Notes: a model not told the origin generated them from the sequence alone. A stretch of DNA of 64,000 bases from JANXQG01 sp963709175 (GCA_963709175.1 CAVPVK010000012.1:496001-560000); one strand, 5' to 3'; positions 18,601 through 27,103 are shown, numbered from the stretch's first letter. Program-made: numbers and translations.

Positions 18601-18892
18601 GATGCCCGCGGCAGACGCGGCCATTACTGCGGCAAGATTGCGATTGCGGCCGATTCTCATGACGAGTCTCGCCTTCATCCTGGGCGTATTGCCGCTGCTC
18701 GTTGCTACGGGCGCGGGCGCCGAAATGCGACAGGCGCTGGGCACGGTGGTGTTTTATGGCATGATCGGCGTTACTTTCTTTGGGCTGTTTCTTACGCCGG
18801 TATTCTACACGGTCATCCGCAAGGTTGGCGGTGACAAGCGGATCATTGCCCCGCGTGGAAACGCCAACCATCAATCCGAGAACGCGCAATAG
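15695..18892 (+). CDS. RND multidrug efflux transporter (HAE1, AcrB/MexB family)
   Basis: The protein has 1065 residues, the usual AcrB length. Twelve membrane segments are arranged in two repeats, each with a large periplasmic loop. TM1 is FFIERPVFAAVLSIVTVIVG. The proton-relay Asp pair is in TM4 (GIVVDDAIVVVENV) and the Lys of TM10 is in LAGMSVKNAVLIVEFA. The GFIPQQDQGY motif of the second loop is present. It works as a trimer with the adaptor and needs an outer-membrane channel; none is encoded next to it, so a distant TolC-like gene is required. Its ATG overlaps the adaptor stop codon by one base, showing translational coupling. The substrate cannot be told from sequence. Confidence 0.95.
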   Translation: MRFAYFFIERPVFAAVLSIVTVIVGAIALLTLPIAQFPAIAPPTVTVNASYPGANAKTVAETVATPIEEQINGVEGMLYMSSQSTNDGNMALTVTFKLGTNLDIAQVQVQNRVAIAQPLLPPDVQRGGIVVKKASPDITLGIAVYSPDGSRDPLYVSNYVTLQIKDELARLPGVGDLTVFGVRDYSMRLWLNPEQLASRNITVGDVIAAVQEQNVQVAAGVVGGPPLPPGKVPFQYTVNALGRLIEPKEFAAIVVKTGADGSVTCVKDVARVELGAADYSTNTHYDGLPAVGIGVFQLPGTNSIATANAIYKKLDELKKNFPTGIDYAIPYDTTTFVRDSIRDVTKTLFEAIGLVALVVLVFLQNWRASIVPLLAIPVSLIGTFAVMAVFGFSLNNLSLFGLVLAIGIVVDDAIVVVENVDRWIEQGISPRDAAYRAMEEVTPAVIAIACGLTAVFVPVAFISGITGQFYRQFALTISFATILSAFNSLTLSPALAALILKPHAAKKDWLTWVIDLLLGWFFRLFNSGLEKLNAGYAVVLGHVARLSILVLAVYAGLLVLAYLGFKSVPLGFIPQQDQGYLIVALQLPDASSIDRTDAVLQRMSDIAIKMPGVEGTFAITGLNLLTGTNQTNTATMFLPLKGFGERTGKPDQSGGAMAAYLMGQFSQIKEGFSLVLMPPPVQGIGQAGGFKMQVEDRSGRATPQQLEAVTGALIADARADPRIAAVFSSFRASVPQLYANVDRVKAKKENVTVTNIFQALQVYLGSYYINDFNYLGRTYRVIAQAEAPFRALASDVAQLKTRNGSGAMVPLGTIIDLKDVVDADRINRYDLYPSAEINGAGATGVSSGQAIQIMETLARKDLPPGFGYEWTELAFQEETAGNTAFYIFPLCVLFVFLTHSAEYESFSLALAIILIVPMCLLCGIAGVYLSKLDNNIFTQIGFVVLAGMSVKNAVLIVEFAKQQQEHNPQMPAADAAITAARLRLRPILMTSLAFILGVLPLLVATGAGAEMRQALGTVVFYGMIGVTFFGLFLTPVFYTVIRKVGGDKRIIAPRGNANHQSENAQ

Positions 18893-19095
18893 GATCTTGT
18901 GCGGCGCGATTTTCTGGCGGGTTTCGCAACGCCGCGGAGGGCGTTGGCTGCAGTCTCTGCAGGGAGCGGACTCGGTTCCGTGGCGTTGCCGGAGGATCTG
19001 GCCACGCGCGGCGTGTCGCGTCGCTTGACATTGGCCAGCGGCCCATTAATAATCTGGTTTGGTATTTTCCCGACCGTGCATGAGGACTTTCCACG

Positions 19096-21663
19096 ATGAG
19101 ACGCTTTTTGACCCCGTTTTCTCTTTCTGTCGCATCTCTGCTCATCGCCGCGTCGGCGGCTGTGCAAACGGCGCGCGGCGAATTTCGTCCCCCGGCCGTG
19201 CCCCTGGTCACGTATAACCCGTTCCTCAGCATCTGGTCGGAATCGGACCATCTGAACGACTCCAACACCAGGCACTGGACCCGGCACGACCACTCGTTGG
19301 TGGGCCTGATTCGCATCGACGGCAAGACCTACCGCCTCATGGGCGCCGAGCCCAAAGACACACCCGCCTTCGCCCAAAAGTCGGTCGAGGTCCTGCCCAC
19401 CCGCACGATTTACCAGTTCGAGGATGCGGGCGTCCACGTCACCATGACTTTCCTCGAGCCCGCCCTGCCCAATGATCTGGACATCTACTCCTGGCCGCTG
19501 AGCTACATTACCTATAGCGTCCACTCGACCGATGGCGGCAAGCACCAGATCGAACTCTACGACAGCACCAGCTCGCAATTGGCCGTCAACGCCACGAGCG
19601 AGCGCGTCGAGTGGTCGCGGCAAACTACCGGCGACCTGACGCTGCTCCGCGTCGGTACCGTGAGCCAGAACGTCTTGGGCTCGTGTGGCGACGACCACCG
19701 CATCAACTGGGGCTACGCCTATGCCGCGGCACAGAGCGGGCTTTGCCACGCGGCCATCGGCGCCGACGCGGCCGTGCAAAAGGACTTCGCCGAAAGCGGC
19801 AAGCTGCCCGTGGCCGACGACACCCGTATGCCCCGCTCGGCCAACGACGAACAGCCGGTGCTGGCCTTCGCCTTTGACCTGGGCAGCGTGGGCGAGGAAG
19901 CGGTCCAGCGGCAAGTCATCGTGGCATATGACGAGATTTATGCCATCAAGTACTACGGCAAGAAGCTGCTCCCCTACTGGGCCCGCAACGGCGTGAAGAT
20001 CGATGCGCTCCTCGAGACTGCGTCGCGAGACTATGCCAAGATCCTCGCCCGCTGCGAGGCCTTCGACAAAGAGCTGATGGCCGACATGGCGAAGGTTGGC
20101 GGCGAGAAATATGCCCAGATTACGGCCCTTTCGTATCGCGAGTGCGTGGCCGCCAACGGCCTGGCCGCCGACGCCAACAAGCAGCCGCTGTTCTTCACTA
20201 AGGAGAACACCAGCAACGGCGATATCGCCACGGTCGACGTGTTCTTTCCCATGGACCCAATCTGGGTCTTCCTCAGCCCGTCGCTGGCCAAGGCCTCGTT
20301 GGTGCACGTGCTGATGTACTCGGCGTCGCCGCATTGGAAGTTCCCCAACGCCCCGCACGACCTGGGCACCTACCCGCTGGTTTTCGGGCGGGACGACGGC
20401 GGCGAGGGAATGCCGGTGGAGGAGAGCGGCAACATGCTGATCCTCTGCGACGCCATCGCCCAGGCCGAGGGCAACGCCGATTTCGTGGGACCGTGGTGGC
20501 CGCAGCTCACGCAGTGGGCCAAGTACCTGGAAAAATACGGCCTCGATCCCGAGCAACAACTTTGCACCGACGATTTCATGGGCCACCTGGCCCATAACGC
20601 GAATCTTTCCGTGAAGGCAATTTTGGGCCTGGCGGCTTACGGCGACCTCTGCCGCATCCGTGGCGACCGGGAGACGGCCGACAAGTACATGGCCATGGCC
20701 AAGACTGACGCCCGGCACTGGATGGAGGTCGCCGACGACCATCGCTCCGCAACGGTGCCCGGCGATCACTACCGGCTGGCCTTCGACAAGCCGAACACCT
20801 GGAGCCAGAAATACAACCTCGTTTGGGACCGCCTCCTGGGGCTGAACGTCTTTCCGCCCGAGGTGGCGAAAAAGGAAGTCGCCCACTATCGCAAGGTGAT
20901 GCTCCGCTACGGCGTTCCCTTGGACTCCCGCACGCACCTGACGAAGACCGACTGGTCCTTCTGGAGCGCAACGCTGGCCGAGGAGCCGGCCGACTTCGAG
21001 GCGATCATTGCCCCGATCTACGACTACCTCGATCAGACGACCACTCGCGACCCCATCGCCGACTCCTACGAGACCGACAACGTCCGTAGCGGCGGGATGC
21101 ACGCCCGGCCGGTGGTGGGCGGGTTCTTCATTAAGATGCTCTCCGACCGCGGGTTATGGAAGAAGTGGGCCTCGCGCGACACCCTCAAGCCCGCGGACTG
21201 GGCGCCGCTGCCGGCCCCGCGGAAGATCAGCATGGTCGTGCCCACCGAGCAGCGTTGGCGCTACACGACGTCCAAGCCCGGCGAGGGTTGGACAAAGGCC
21301 GATTTCGACGATTCGAGCTGGAAGCAAGGCCGGGCCGGCTTCGGCACGAATCCGCCGAACTTCATCGAGCACACGCGTTGGACCAGCGACGACATCTGGC
21401 TCCGCCGGGAGATCACCGTGCCGGAGGGCGACCATCCGAACCTGCAGTTTGTTGCCTTCCACGACGAGGACGTGGAGATCTACGTCAACGGCATCCTTGC
21501 CGCGCAGGAGGGTGGATTTACCACGGCGTACGTGCCCCTGGAGATTTCCAAGGAAGCCCGTGCGGCCATAAAGCCGGGCGAAAAGATTCTGGTGGCCGTG
21601 CACTGCCATCAAACCGAAGGCGGCCAGGGAATCGACGTGGGTTTGGCGGATGTGAAGGAGTAA
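19096..21663 (+). CDS. Secreted glutaminase-A-like protein (DUF5127/DUF4965/DUF1793) with C-terminal jelly-roll domain
   Basis: The protein has 855 residues. A signal peptide is at 1-27 (SLSVASLLIAASAAVQTARG). The N-terminal domain (LVTYNPFLSIWSESDHLND, about 35-270) and the alpha/alpha-toroid part match the fungal glutaminase A/DUF4965 architecture, with VDVFFPMDPIWVF, the acidic DDFMGHLAHNANLS, and WSQKYNLVWDRLLGL typical of it. After about residue 705 a galactose-binding-like domain follows (WRYTTSKPGEGWTKADFDD to EVHCHQ-type strands), which may bind carbohydrate. In bacteria this family is found beside sugar-degradation genes, so glutaminase as the true activity is uncertain; a glycoside-related role is equally possible. 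It is convergent with the sugar-isomerase operon. Confidence 0.85.
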   Translation: MRRFLTPFSLSVASLLIAASAAVQTARGEFRPPAVPLVTYNPFLSIWSESDHLNDSNTRHWTRHDHSLVGLIRIDGKTYRLMGAEPKDTPAFAQKSVEVLPTRTIYQFEDAGVHVTMTFLEPALPNDLDIYSWPLSYITYSVHSTDGGKHQIELYDSTSSQLAVNATSERVEWSRQTTGDLTLLRVGTVSQNVLGSCGDDHRINWGYAYAAAQSGLCHAAIGADAAVQKDFAESGKLPVADDTRMPRSANDEQPVLAFAFDLGSVGEEAVQRQVIVAYDEIYAIKYYGKKLLPYWARNGVKIDALLETASRDYAKILARCEAFDKELMADMAKVGGEKYAQITALSYRECVAANGLAADANKQPLFFTKENTSNGDIATVDVFFPMDPIWVFLSPSLAKASLVHVLMYSASPHWKFPNAPHDLGTYPLVFGRDDGGEGMPVEESGNMLILCDAIAQAEGNADFVGPWWPQLTQWAKYLEKYGLDPEQQLCTDDFMGHLAHNANLSVKAILGLAAYGDLCRIRGDRETADKYMAMAKTDARHWMEVADDHRSATVPGDHYRLAFDKPNTWSQKYNLVWDRLLGLNVFPPEVAKKEVAHYRKVMLRYGVPLDSRTHLTKTDWSFWSATLAEEPADFEAIIAPIYDYLDQTTTRDPIADSYETDNVRSGGMHARPVVGGFFIKMLSDRGLWKKWASRDTLKPADWAPLPAPRKISMVVPTEQRWRYTTSKPGEGWTKADFDDSSWKQGRAGFGTNPPNFIEHTRWTSDDIWLRREITVPEGDHPNLQFVAFHDEDVEIYVNGILAAQEGGFTTAYVPLEISKEARAAIKPGEKILVAVHCHQTEGGQGIDVGLADVKE

Positions 21664-21683
21664 GGGGAAGTGCGGTAAACGAT

Positions 21684-21714
21684 AGGCCGGAACAAGCTTG
21701 CGCGGTTCCGGCCT
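21684..21714. repeat. Dispersed palindrome, AGGCCGGAAC family, copy 1
   Basis: Perfect 10-bp arms AGGCCGGAAC and GTTCCGGCCT around an 11-base loop with AAGCTTGCGC. It lies 20 bases past the stop of the glutaminase-like gene, between two convergent genes, where it could also act as a terminator hairpin. Related copies are at 56339-56373 and 60876-60908. Confidence 0.65.
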
Positions 21715-21745
21715 GCCGTGCGACCGTGCTCCAGTCTGCTTTGGC

Positions 21746-22609
21746 TTACTTGTCCGCGAGCGGAGCGCTCAGTTTCTGCCAGGCCGCCATCGAGCGGGCC
21801 AGGTGCTCGCGGGTGTCGCCCCCAATGCCGAAGCATTGCAGGCCAACCGGGCCCTTATAGCCCAACTCCTTGAGCGTCAAGAGGAATTCCGCCATTTCGA
21901 AAGAGCCTTTGTCCAGCGGCTGGATGTAGTGGTCCCAGCCGGGCTTGTCGTCGCGCACATCGGCGCCGTTGATGGAAACGGCCCATAGCCTGGGCATCGC
22001 CCGTTTCAGCAGGGACTTGTAATCGCGCTGCTTGTCCACCCGCAGCCAGTGGCAGAGATTGAACATCACGCCAACGTTGGGACGGTTCACCTTCTCGGCC
22101 ACCCGCACCGAATCCTCGATCCGCTCAATCCAGTTGCCCACGTGCGGATAGAGCAGCAACTGCGAGCCGGACTCCTCTGCCAGGTCGGACATCGCGCGGA
22201 GGACCTTCACGGCCTGGGTGTCCGCGGACGGGTCCGACGGCCGCGCGCCGCCAACCAACAGGGCGAACTGCACGTGTCGCCCCTTGACGAGCTTCAATAC
22301 GTCCTTGAAGCGGGGGTCGTAGGGCGGCTTGCCCGGCGAAATATCGACGCTCATGGTGATCTGATAGAGTGTCAAGCCGGCCTTGTCGAGCGTCTTTAGC
22401 CGCTCAGCCACGCCATCCAGGAAAATATGGCCCACGCCGTCGTATCCCAGCTCCTTGAGCATAGCCGCCTGCTGCTCGTAGTTTCGATGCTTGGCGTCGT
22501 GCCAATCGATGCAGAAGGGAAAGAAAGGATAGGGTTTTTCGGCAGCAGGGGCGGCTTGTGTTGCCGCCAGCCAGACGATCAGGGCGGGGGCGATCCATTT
22601 TGCGTTCAT
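21746..22609 (-). CDS. Exported sugar phosphate isomerase/epimerase-like TIM-barrel protein
   Basis: The protein has 287 residues. The signal peptide is IAPALIVWLAATQAAPAAEK (about residues 5-24). The barrel has the pattern of the xylose isomerase/AP endonuclease-2 family: MLKELGYDGVGH, VDISPGKPPYDPRF, LLLYPHVGNWIER, VGVMFNLCHWLRV with likely metal ligands, and VGLQCFGIGGD near the end. Family members isomerise or epimerise sugars or act on inosose-like compounds; an exported copy is common in planctomycetes. It is the last gene of a minus-strand group: the gap from the URO-D-like gene is 67 bases. The substrate is unknown. Confidence 0.85.
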   Translation of the reverse strand: MNAKWIAPALIVWLAATQAAPAAEKPYPFFPFCIDWHDAKHRNYEQQAAMLKELGYDGVGHIFLDGVAERLKTLDKAGLTLYQITMSVDISPGKPPYDPRFKDVLKLVKGRHVQFALLVGGARPSDPSADTQAVKVLRAMSDLAEESGSQLLLYPHVGNWIERIEDSVRVAEKVNRPNVGVMFNLCHWLRVDKQRDYKSLLKRAMPRLWAVSINGADVRDDKPGWDHYIQPLDKGSFEMAEFLLTLKELGYKGPVGLQCFGIGGDTREHLARSMAAWQKLSAPLADK

Positions 22610-22676
22610 GAGCGGGTTCTCCTGAAGAAAGTCAGAATAGGAAAGGATGTGTTGGTAAACGGTCCTAGGTCGTGGG

Positions 22677-23705
22677 TCATCTTAGGTGTTCGATCATCGA
22701 CTGACCTAAGACCAATCTCCCAGCATCGCGCAGGTTCTCCGCCGGGGTGTCGCGGGGCACTTCGCAGCCGGCGGCGATGATGTAACGGGGGCCCGCCTCC
22801 GCGCGGCACTGGGCGATGGCCGCAGCCACCGACTGGGGCGTGCCGTTGCGAAGGGTCTTGACCGGATCAATGTTACCGCAAAGGACCTGATTCGGGTCCA
22901 TCTCCGCGCGGGCCTTGGCCAGCGGGACCTTCCAATCCAGGTCGACCATCTCACAGCCCAGGCTGCCCATGCCGGCGAGAATTCGGTTCGTATTGCCGCA
23001 GATGTGCAGGCGGACCTTGGTGCCCATGCCGTGCAGCCCGTCGACGAGCCGCTTCTCATAGGGCAGGACGAACTCCTCATAAATCTGCGGGCCCACGAGC
23101 GAGGCGGCCGCATCTCCCACGCCGATGAAATCCACGCCCGCCTCGACCTGGGCCCGGGCGAAGCGGAGGCCCAACTCCAGCACGAACTCGAAGAGGTCGC
23201 GGACGAAGGGCGGGTCGTCGAAGAAGTCGGTCATGAGGCGATTAATGCCGCGGAGGTCGGCCGCCTCGGCGCAGGGCCCTTCGATCCAGCCTTCGATCAG
23301 CCGCTGGCCGCCAACCTTCTCGCGAAACATGGCCCCCGCTTCGATGCGATCGCGCATGCGGCGGCCCTGGCACGGATCGGGCGTTTTCAATCGCCCCAAC
23401 ACGGACTTGTCGGCCAGCAGGGCCTCGATTTCGTCGATCGCCGGCGGCTGGTTTTCGAAGTACTGGATCTTGGCCCCGCAGTCGGCCGCCTCACGGGCGG
23501 GGTCCGAAATACCGGAAACGTGGTCGATGTCAAAAACCTCGGCCGTGCGGATCTGGGCCTCCACCATCGCGCGGCAATCGGTGGCATAGCGGCCGTAGGG
23601 AATCCCCGCCAGGTCCGCCGCGAACATCATCGTGATCGGCATCCGGGGCAGGCGATCGACGGTCTGGCCGGCAAGCAGGGCAAGAATGCGGTCGTGTCCG
23701 TTCAC
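22677..23705 (-). CDS. Uroporphyrinogen decarboxylase family protein (MtaA/CmuA-like methyltransferase group)
   Basis: The protein has 342 residues. The TIM barrel has LHICGNTN, the His-X-Cys of the zinc site found in corrinoid-linked methyltransferases of this family, and a later Cys in AGCEVPRDTPAENL. The catalytic features of true HemE (PVWLMRQAG at the N-terminus) are not present, so heme synthesis is unlikely. It is translated just downstream of the Gfo/Idh/MocA gene (3 bases apart), in an operon with a sugar isomerase. This suggests a role in removal or transfer of a methyl group from a small substrate, perhaps a methylated sugar; that is an inference, since no corrinoid protein gene is visible here. 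Confidence 0.85.
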   Translation of the reverse strand: MNGHDRILALLAGQTVDRLPRMPITMMFAADLAGIPYGRYATDCRAMVEAQIRTAEVFDIDHVSGISDPAREAADCGAKIQYFENQPPAIDEIEALLADKSVLGRLKTPDPCQGRRMRDRIEAGAMFREKVGGQRLIEGWIEGPCAEAADLRGINRLMTDFFDDPPFVRDLFEFVLELGLRFARAQVEAGVDFIGVGDAAASLVGPQIYEEFVLPYEKRLVDGLHGMGTKVRLHICGNTNRILAGMGSLGCEMVDLDWKVPLAKARAEMDPNQVLCGNIDPVKTLRNGTPQSVAAAIAQCRAEAGPRYIIAAGCEVPRDTPAENLRDAGRLVLGQSMIEHLR

Positions 23706-23708
23706 AGT

Positions 23709-25061
23709 CTAAAGCTCCCAGCCTCGGCGGTACTCGCTCTGGATGAAGCGATTTGCCTCCGGCAGATTGGTGATTTTCAAGCTCTCGGCGTCCCAGGCGA
23801 TGCGGGAGTCAACCCGCTTGGCGATGTTGCCCAGCAGGCAGGTCTCCGTCAGCGGGCCGCTATAGGCGAAGTCAGCCCCGGCTGTCGTACCCGTCTTGCA
23901 AGCCCGCACCCAGTCTTGTTCGTGCGATCCGCGGACCCGCGGCAACGACTTGGGCGGCAGTGTCACTTCCCGCATGCGTTTCTCGGGGATGATCCGCGGG
24001 CTCTCACCGTAGACGCCCGACATGATCGTGCCTTGGCTGCCCTTGATGAAGCTGCCGCCCTCGGCCGGCACGCTGCGGCCCTCTTCCAGGTCGTCGGGCC
24101 GCGGCGGACGCGTGCCTTCGTACCACGTCAGCTTAACCGGCGGCAGGCCGGCGCGCGCGGGAAAACGGAACGTGACGATGGCCGAAAGTGGATGAACCTC
24201 GGGCGTGTTGCCGCACGACGTGGCTTCGACGCTCGTGGGCGGGCCGAGCTTCAAGGCCGAGACGATCCCGTCGAGCGTGTGGGCTCCGCGGTCGCCCATC
24301 ATGCCGGAGCCAAAATCCCAGAAGCATCGCCAGGTAGCCGGATGATAGGCCCGATGGTACGGCCGCATGGCTGCCGGGCCGATCCACAGGTCCCAATCCA
24401 GCGACGGCGGGACGGACGGCGTTTCCTTCGGCCGATCCGACCAGCCGCTGCTCCAGTAGGCGTGGCCCCAGGGATAATAGGAGAGGCTGCACCAGGCATC
24501 GACCTCGCGGACCTCGCCGATCAGCCCGGCGGCGACCCACTCGCAGATCAGCCAATGTCCCTCGCCGCTGTGCCCCTGAATGCCCATCTGCGTGGCCACC
24601 TTGTGCTCCTTGGCCGCGAGGGCCAGGGCGCGGGCCTCATAGACCGTGTGCGTCAACGGCTTCTGGCAATAGACGTGCTTGCCTGCCTTAATGGCCGCCA
24701 TGGCGATCACCGCGTGCGTGTGGTCGGGCGTTGCGACCACGACGCCGTCGATGTCCTTCTGCCGATCAAGCATTTGGCGGAAGTCCTTGTACAGCTTGGC
24801 GCGAGGAAACTGGCCGATCGTGTTGGCGGCATACGCGCTATCGACATCGCAGAGTGCCACGATATTTTCGTCCTTGAGGTTGGCGAGGTTCGCGGCCCCC
24901 ATGCCGCCGATGCCAATACCCGCGATGTTCAACTTTTCGCTTGGCGGGATGTTGCGCGGACCGCCGAGGACGTGCCGCGGCACGATCTGAAAGGCCGCCG
25001 CGGCGCCCGCGGCGACGGCTCCACGCTGGAGAAAATCGCGTCGTGCGAGATAGTGCGTCAT
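23709..25061 (-). CDS. TAT-exported Gfo/Idh/MocA family oxidoreductase
   Basis: The protein has 450 residues. It starts with a twin-arginine signal (MTHYLARRDFLQRGAVAAG, then a hydrophobic stretch). The Rossmann domain has GIGIGGMGAANL, and EKP-type CQKPLTHTVYEARAL, the usual catalytic-site Lys-Pro of this NAD(P)-dependent family. The C-terminal domain is the planctomycete form, ending near the SEYRRGWEL tail. GAGGAG nine bases before the ATG supports the chosen start rather than the upstream frame at 25139. It is first in the operon with the URO-D-like and isomerase genes, so it probably oxidises a sugar or derivative handled by them. Confidence 0.9.
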   Translation of the reverse strand: MTHYLARRDFLQRGAVAAGAAAAFQIVPRHVLGGPRNIPPSEKLNIAGIGIGGMGAANLANLKDENIVALCDVDSAYAANTIGQFPRAKLYKDFRQMLDRQKDIDGVVVATPDHTHAVIAMAAIKAGKHVYCQKPLTHTVYEARALALAAKEHKVATQMGIQGHSGEGHWLICEWVAAGLIGEVREVDAWCSLSYYPWGHAYWSSGWSDRPKETPSVPPSLDWDLWIGPAAMRPYHRAYHPATWRCFWDFGSGMMGDRGAHTLDGIVSALKLGPPTSVEATSCGNTPEVHPLSAIVTFRFPARAGLPPVKLTWYEGTRPPRPDDLEEGRSVPAEGGSFIKGSQGTIMSGVYGESPRIIPEKRMREVTLPPKSLPRVRGSHEQDWVRACKTGTTAGADFAYSGPLTETCLLGNIAKRVDSRIAWDAESLKITNLPEANRFIQSEYRRGWEL

Positions 25062-25182
25062 GATAGGAACTCCTCGTGGCAGGGGCGAAAGAATCGGCTG
25101 GCCCTCGATTATAGTCGAAACTCTCACGGGACTCCACAAGCCGTCGGGTGAGACTGCACGGCCTACAGGCTGCGCCGCCGAG

Positions 25183-25206
25183 GATTCCGGCTAAAGCCGG
25201 GACTAC
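25183..25206. repeat. Short hairpin element CCGGCT-AA-AGCCGG
   Basis: A perfect 6-bp hairpin within GATTCCGGCTAAAGCCGG and GACTAC, between the oxidoreductase gene and the MFS gene. It overlaps the last bases of the MFS reading frame and supplies its TAG stop. It looks like a short mobile-type palindrome, but only one copy was recognised in this window. Confidence 0.4.
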
Positions 25207-26612
25207 GAGCAATCAGGCAGCCGCGCGGCGCCGCTGGGCCGCGTCCGCGCTCGATGCGACCACCGGCAGCGCGTGTTGCCCGCTGGGCGTGAAGGCGCCC
25301 GGACTGCCGGGACTGCCTCTGAAGCTTCGCGAAGAATTCCTGCCCGGATGTACATCGGCTTGATCGCCCGGCGGAAATCGGGCAGGATCGCCGTAAAGAC
25401 CGCCGCCGCGCCCGAGCAGACCGCGCCGAAGGTAACGAAGGTCGGCACAATGCCGAGGCTGCTAGCCATCTCCCCGGAAAGAAGACTCCCCAACGGCCCC
25501 ATGCCGAAGAAGGCCAGCGTGTAGAAACTCATCACCCTTCCCCGTTTCGCCTCCTCGACGATGCTTTGCAGCAGGGAATTGCTGGCCGCCATCTGGGCCA
25601 CCATGGCAAAGCCAGTGCACGCCAAGACCGCGAGCGACAGGGGGAGCGAGCCAGAACAGGCGATTGCGGTCAGTCCCAGGCCGAAGACCGCGGTCGCCGC
25701 GGCGATGACCGGCCCCAAGCCGATGACGCTCTTGCGGGCTGCAAGGAAGAGGCTTCCTCCCAACGCTCCGGCCCCCAGCGCGGCGGTGAGCAGGCCCAAC
25801 GTGTAAGGGCCGCCATGCAGCACCCGCGTCGCCAACAGCGGCATGAGTACCGTGAGCGGAGCCGACATCATGCTCACGATTCCCAGCAAGATCAGAATCG
25901 TGCGGATAGGCATCGACCGGGCGATGTAACCGAACCCCTCGCGGAGCCCCTCTACAAGACCGGCATCGCCCGTCCGCCGCCAATTCGGGCGGACCCGCAT
26001 CGCCAGCAGTGAGGCCAGGACGGCCAGGTAACTTAGGCCATTTAGACAAAAGCACGGCCACTCGCCGCATAGCCCGATGACGATTCCGGCCACCGCAGGG
26101 CCGAGGAGTCGGGCCGCATTAAAGACCGACGAATTGATGGCGATGGCGTTGTCCAGGTCGTGGTGGCCATCGACCATATCGATAACGAAGGACTGCCGGG
26201 CGGTGCAATCGAAGGCGTTGACCACCCCCAACAGGGCACTTAGCACGAGAATTTGCCAAATGCTGACGGCGCCGGTGACTGTGAGGGTCATAAGCGCAAA
26301 GGCCTGGAGCATCATTAGTGACTGCGTGACGAGGACCGTGCGATGACGTTGCCAACGGTCGGTCAGTACGCCCGCGAGCGGCAGGATCAATGCCGCGGGA
26401 AGCTGCCCAACACAGTCGGCCACGCCCAGCAGGAGCGACGACTGGCTCAAGCGAAAGACGAGCCAGACCGTGGCTATCTGCTGCATCCACGTTCCCAGTA
26501 CGGAGATTCCTTGCCCGACGACGAAGAGGCGGAAATTCCGATGGGCCAGCGCTCGGCCCATTGCCGGGAGCCGTAACTTGTGTGTGTCAGACGCATCCTT
26601 GCTCGACGGCAT
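25203..26612 (-). CDS. MFS transporter (EntS-like, MFS_3)
   Basis: The protein has 469 residues and 12 predicted membrane segments. The N-terminus RALAHRNFRLFVVGQGISVLGTWMQQIATVWLVFRL is the standard MFS_3 opening, followed by GVADCVGQLPAALILPLAGVL and a loop with TDRWQRHR. TM12 ends near VFTAILPDFRRAIKPMYIRAGIL, after which relatives usually stop. Here about 35 further residues follow (ASEAVPAVRAPSRPAGN to RLPDCS) with no transporter character; they overlap the palindromic repeat region and may be an artefact of a lost stop. Likely a drug or siderophore exporter by family; substrate unknown. Confidence 0.85.
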   Translation of the reverse strand: MPSSKDASDTHKLRLPAMGRALAHRNFRLFVVGQGISVLGTWMQQIATVWLVFRLSQSSLLLGVADCVGQLPAALILPLAGVLTDRWQRHRTVLVTQSLMMLQAFALMTLTVTGAVSIWQILVLSALLGVVNAFDCTARQSFVIDMVDGHHDLDNAIAINSSVFNAARLLGPAVAGIVIGLCGEWPCFCLNGLSYLAVLASLLAMRVRPNWRRTGDAGLVEGLREGFGYIARSMPIRTILILLGIVSMMSAPLTVLMPLLATRVLHGGPYTLGLLTAALGAGALGGSLFLAARKSVIGLGPVIAAATAVFGLGLTAIACSGSLPLSLAVLACTGFAMVAQMAASNSLLQSIVEEAKRGRVMSFYTLAFFGMGPLGSLLSGEMASSLGIVPTFVTFGAVCSGAAAVFTAILPDFRRAIKPMYIRAGILREASEAVPAVRAPSRPAGNTRCRWSHRARTRPSGAARLPDCS

Positions 26613-27102
26613 CGCGCTGCTGTCTCTGGAAGAAGAATTCCGTGCGATTGAGGTGGCGGATTATGGTCAAAGGCGTCCGCAACGACAAGGGCAATGCGCC
26701 AAATAGTGATCGCATGTTCCGCATGTTATTAATGACGAACCACTGCAGCCACGAATCGCGTCGCAACGCGTGACATCGTTGCCGGTGGGTGCCGTGGACA
26801 TAAGTTGTTATTTAGTAGTCGTTTCCAAGTGGAAATGCCCAAAGCACTCTTGCCTGAATTGTGTCAAAAAGGATGGCCTTTGTCGAAAAAAGGATTGTCA
26901 AGGCCGGTTATACTGATTGCGAGATGTAAATTTGCGGGAACTAGGGGATAAAAACACTGTTGAGTCGTGCATCGTTATGGTAAATGGCTAGCCGTTGAGC
27001 GTTTTTTGGACTGGTTTCGCGGTTTTTTTGAAAGCTCACGGGGCATCGTCCATCGATGTCCCGCAACGGTCTAGTGTCCCTCTTCGGGAACGGGAGTTTG
27101 CT
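26613..27102. other. Intergenic region upstream of giant gene A
   Basis: No reliable gene; the short plus-strand frames at 26390-26773 are shadows. The right half is AT-richer than the surroundings. A TATACT at 26909-26914 could be a -10, but no -35 is at proper distance. The last part, from about 27001, is the leader shared with gene B. Confidence 0.45.
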
Positions 27103-27103
27103 G
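27040..27103 (+). promoter_or_regulatory. Leader of gene A conserved with gene B, with the ribosome site
   Basis: GGGGCATCGTCCAT (from 27040) and AACGGGAGTTTGCTGTGATTC, which ends at the GTG start region, are shared with the region upstream of gene B (36478-36537). The distance from the first block to the start codon is 63 bases here and 59 in B. CGGGAG is the ribosome site, seven bases before GTG 27103. It does not occur before gene C. Confidence 0.55.

Noticed and set aside
18893..19095. Possible short gene between the RND pump and the glutaminase-like gene (18899-19099)
   Set aside because: Starts in a poor context, overlaps the next gene start and has no recognisable protein features.
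18871..21102. Minus-strand frame of 743 codons opposite the glutaminase-like gene; also the plus-strand frame at 23004-25151
   Set aside because: Shadows of well-supported genes; the compositions are unlike proteins and there are no motifs.
26895..26914. TTGTCA and TATACT as a promoter for gene A
   Set aside because: The spacing is only 8 bases, so the pair cannot work as -35/-10.
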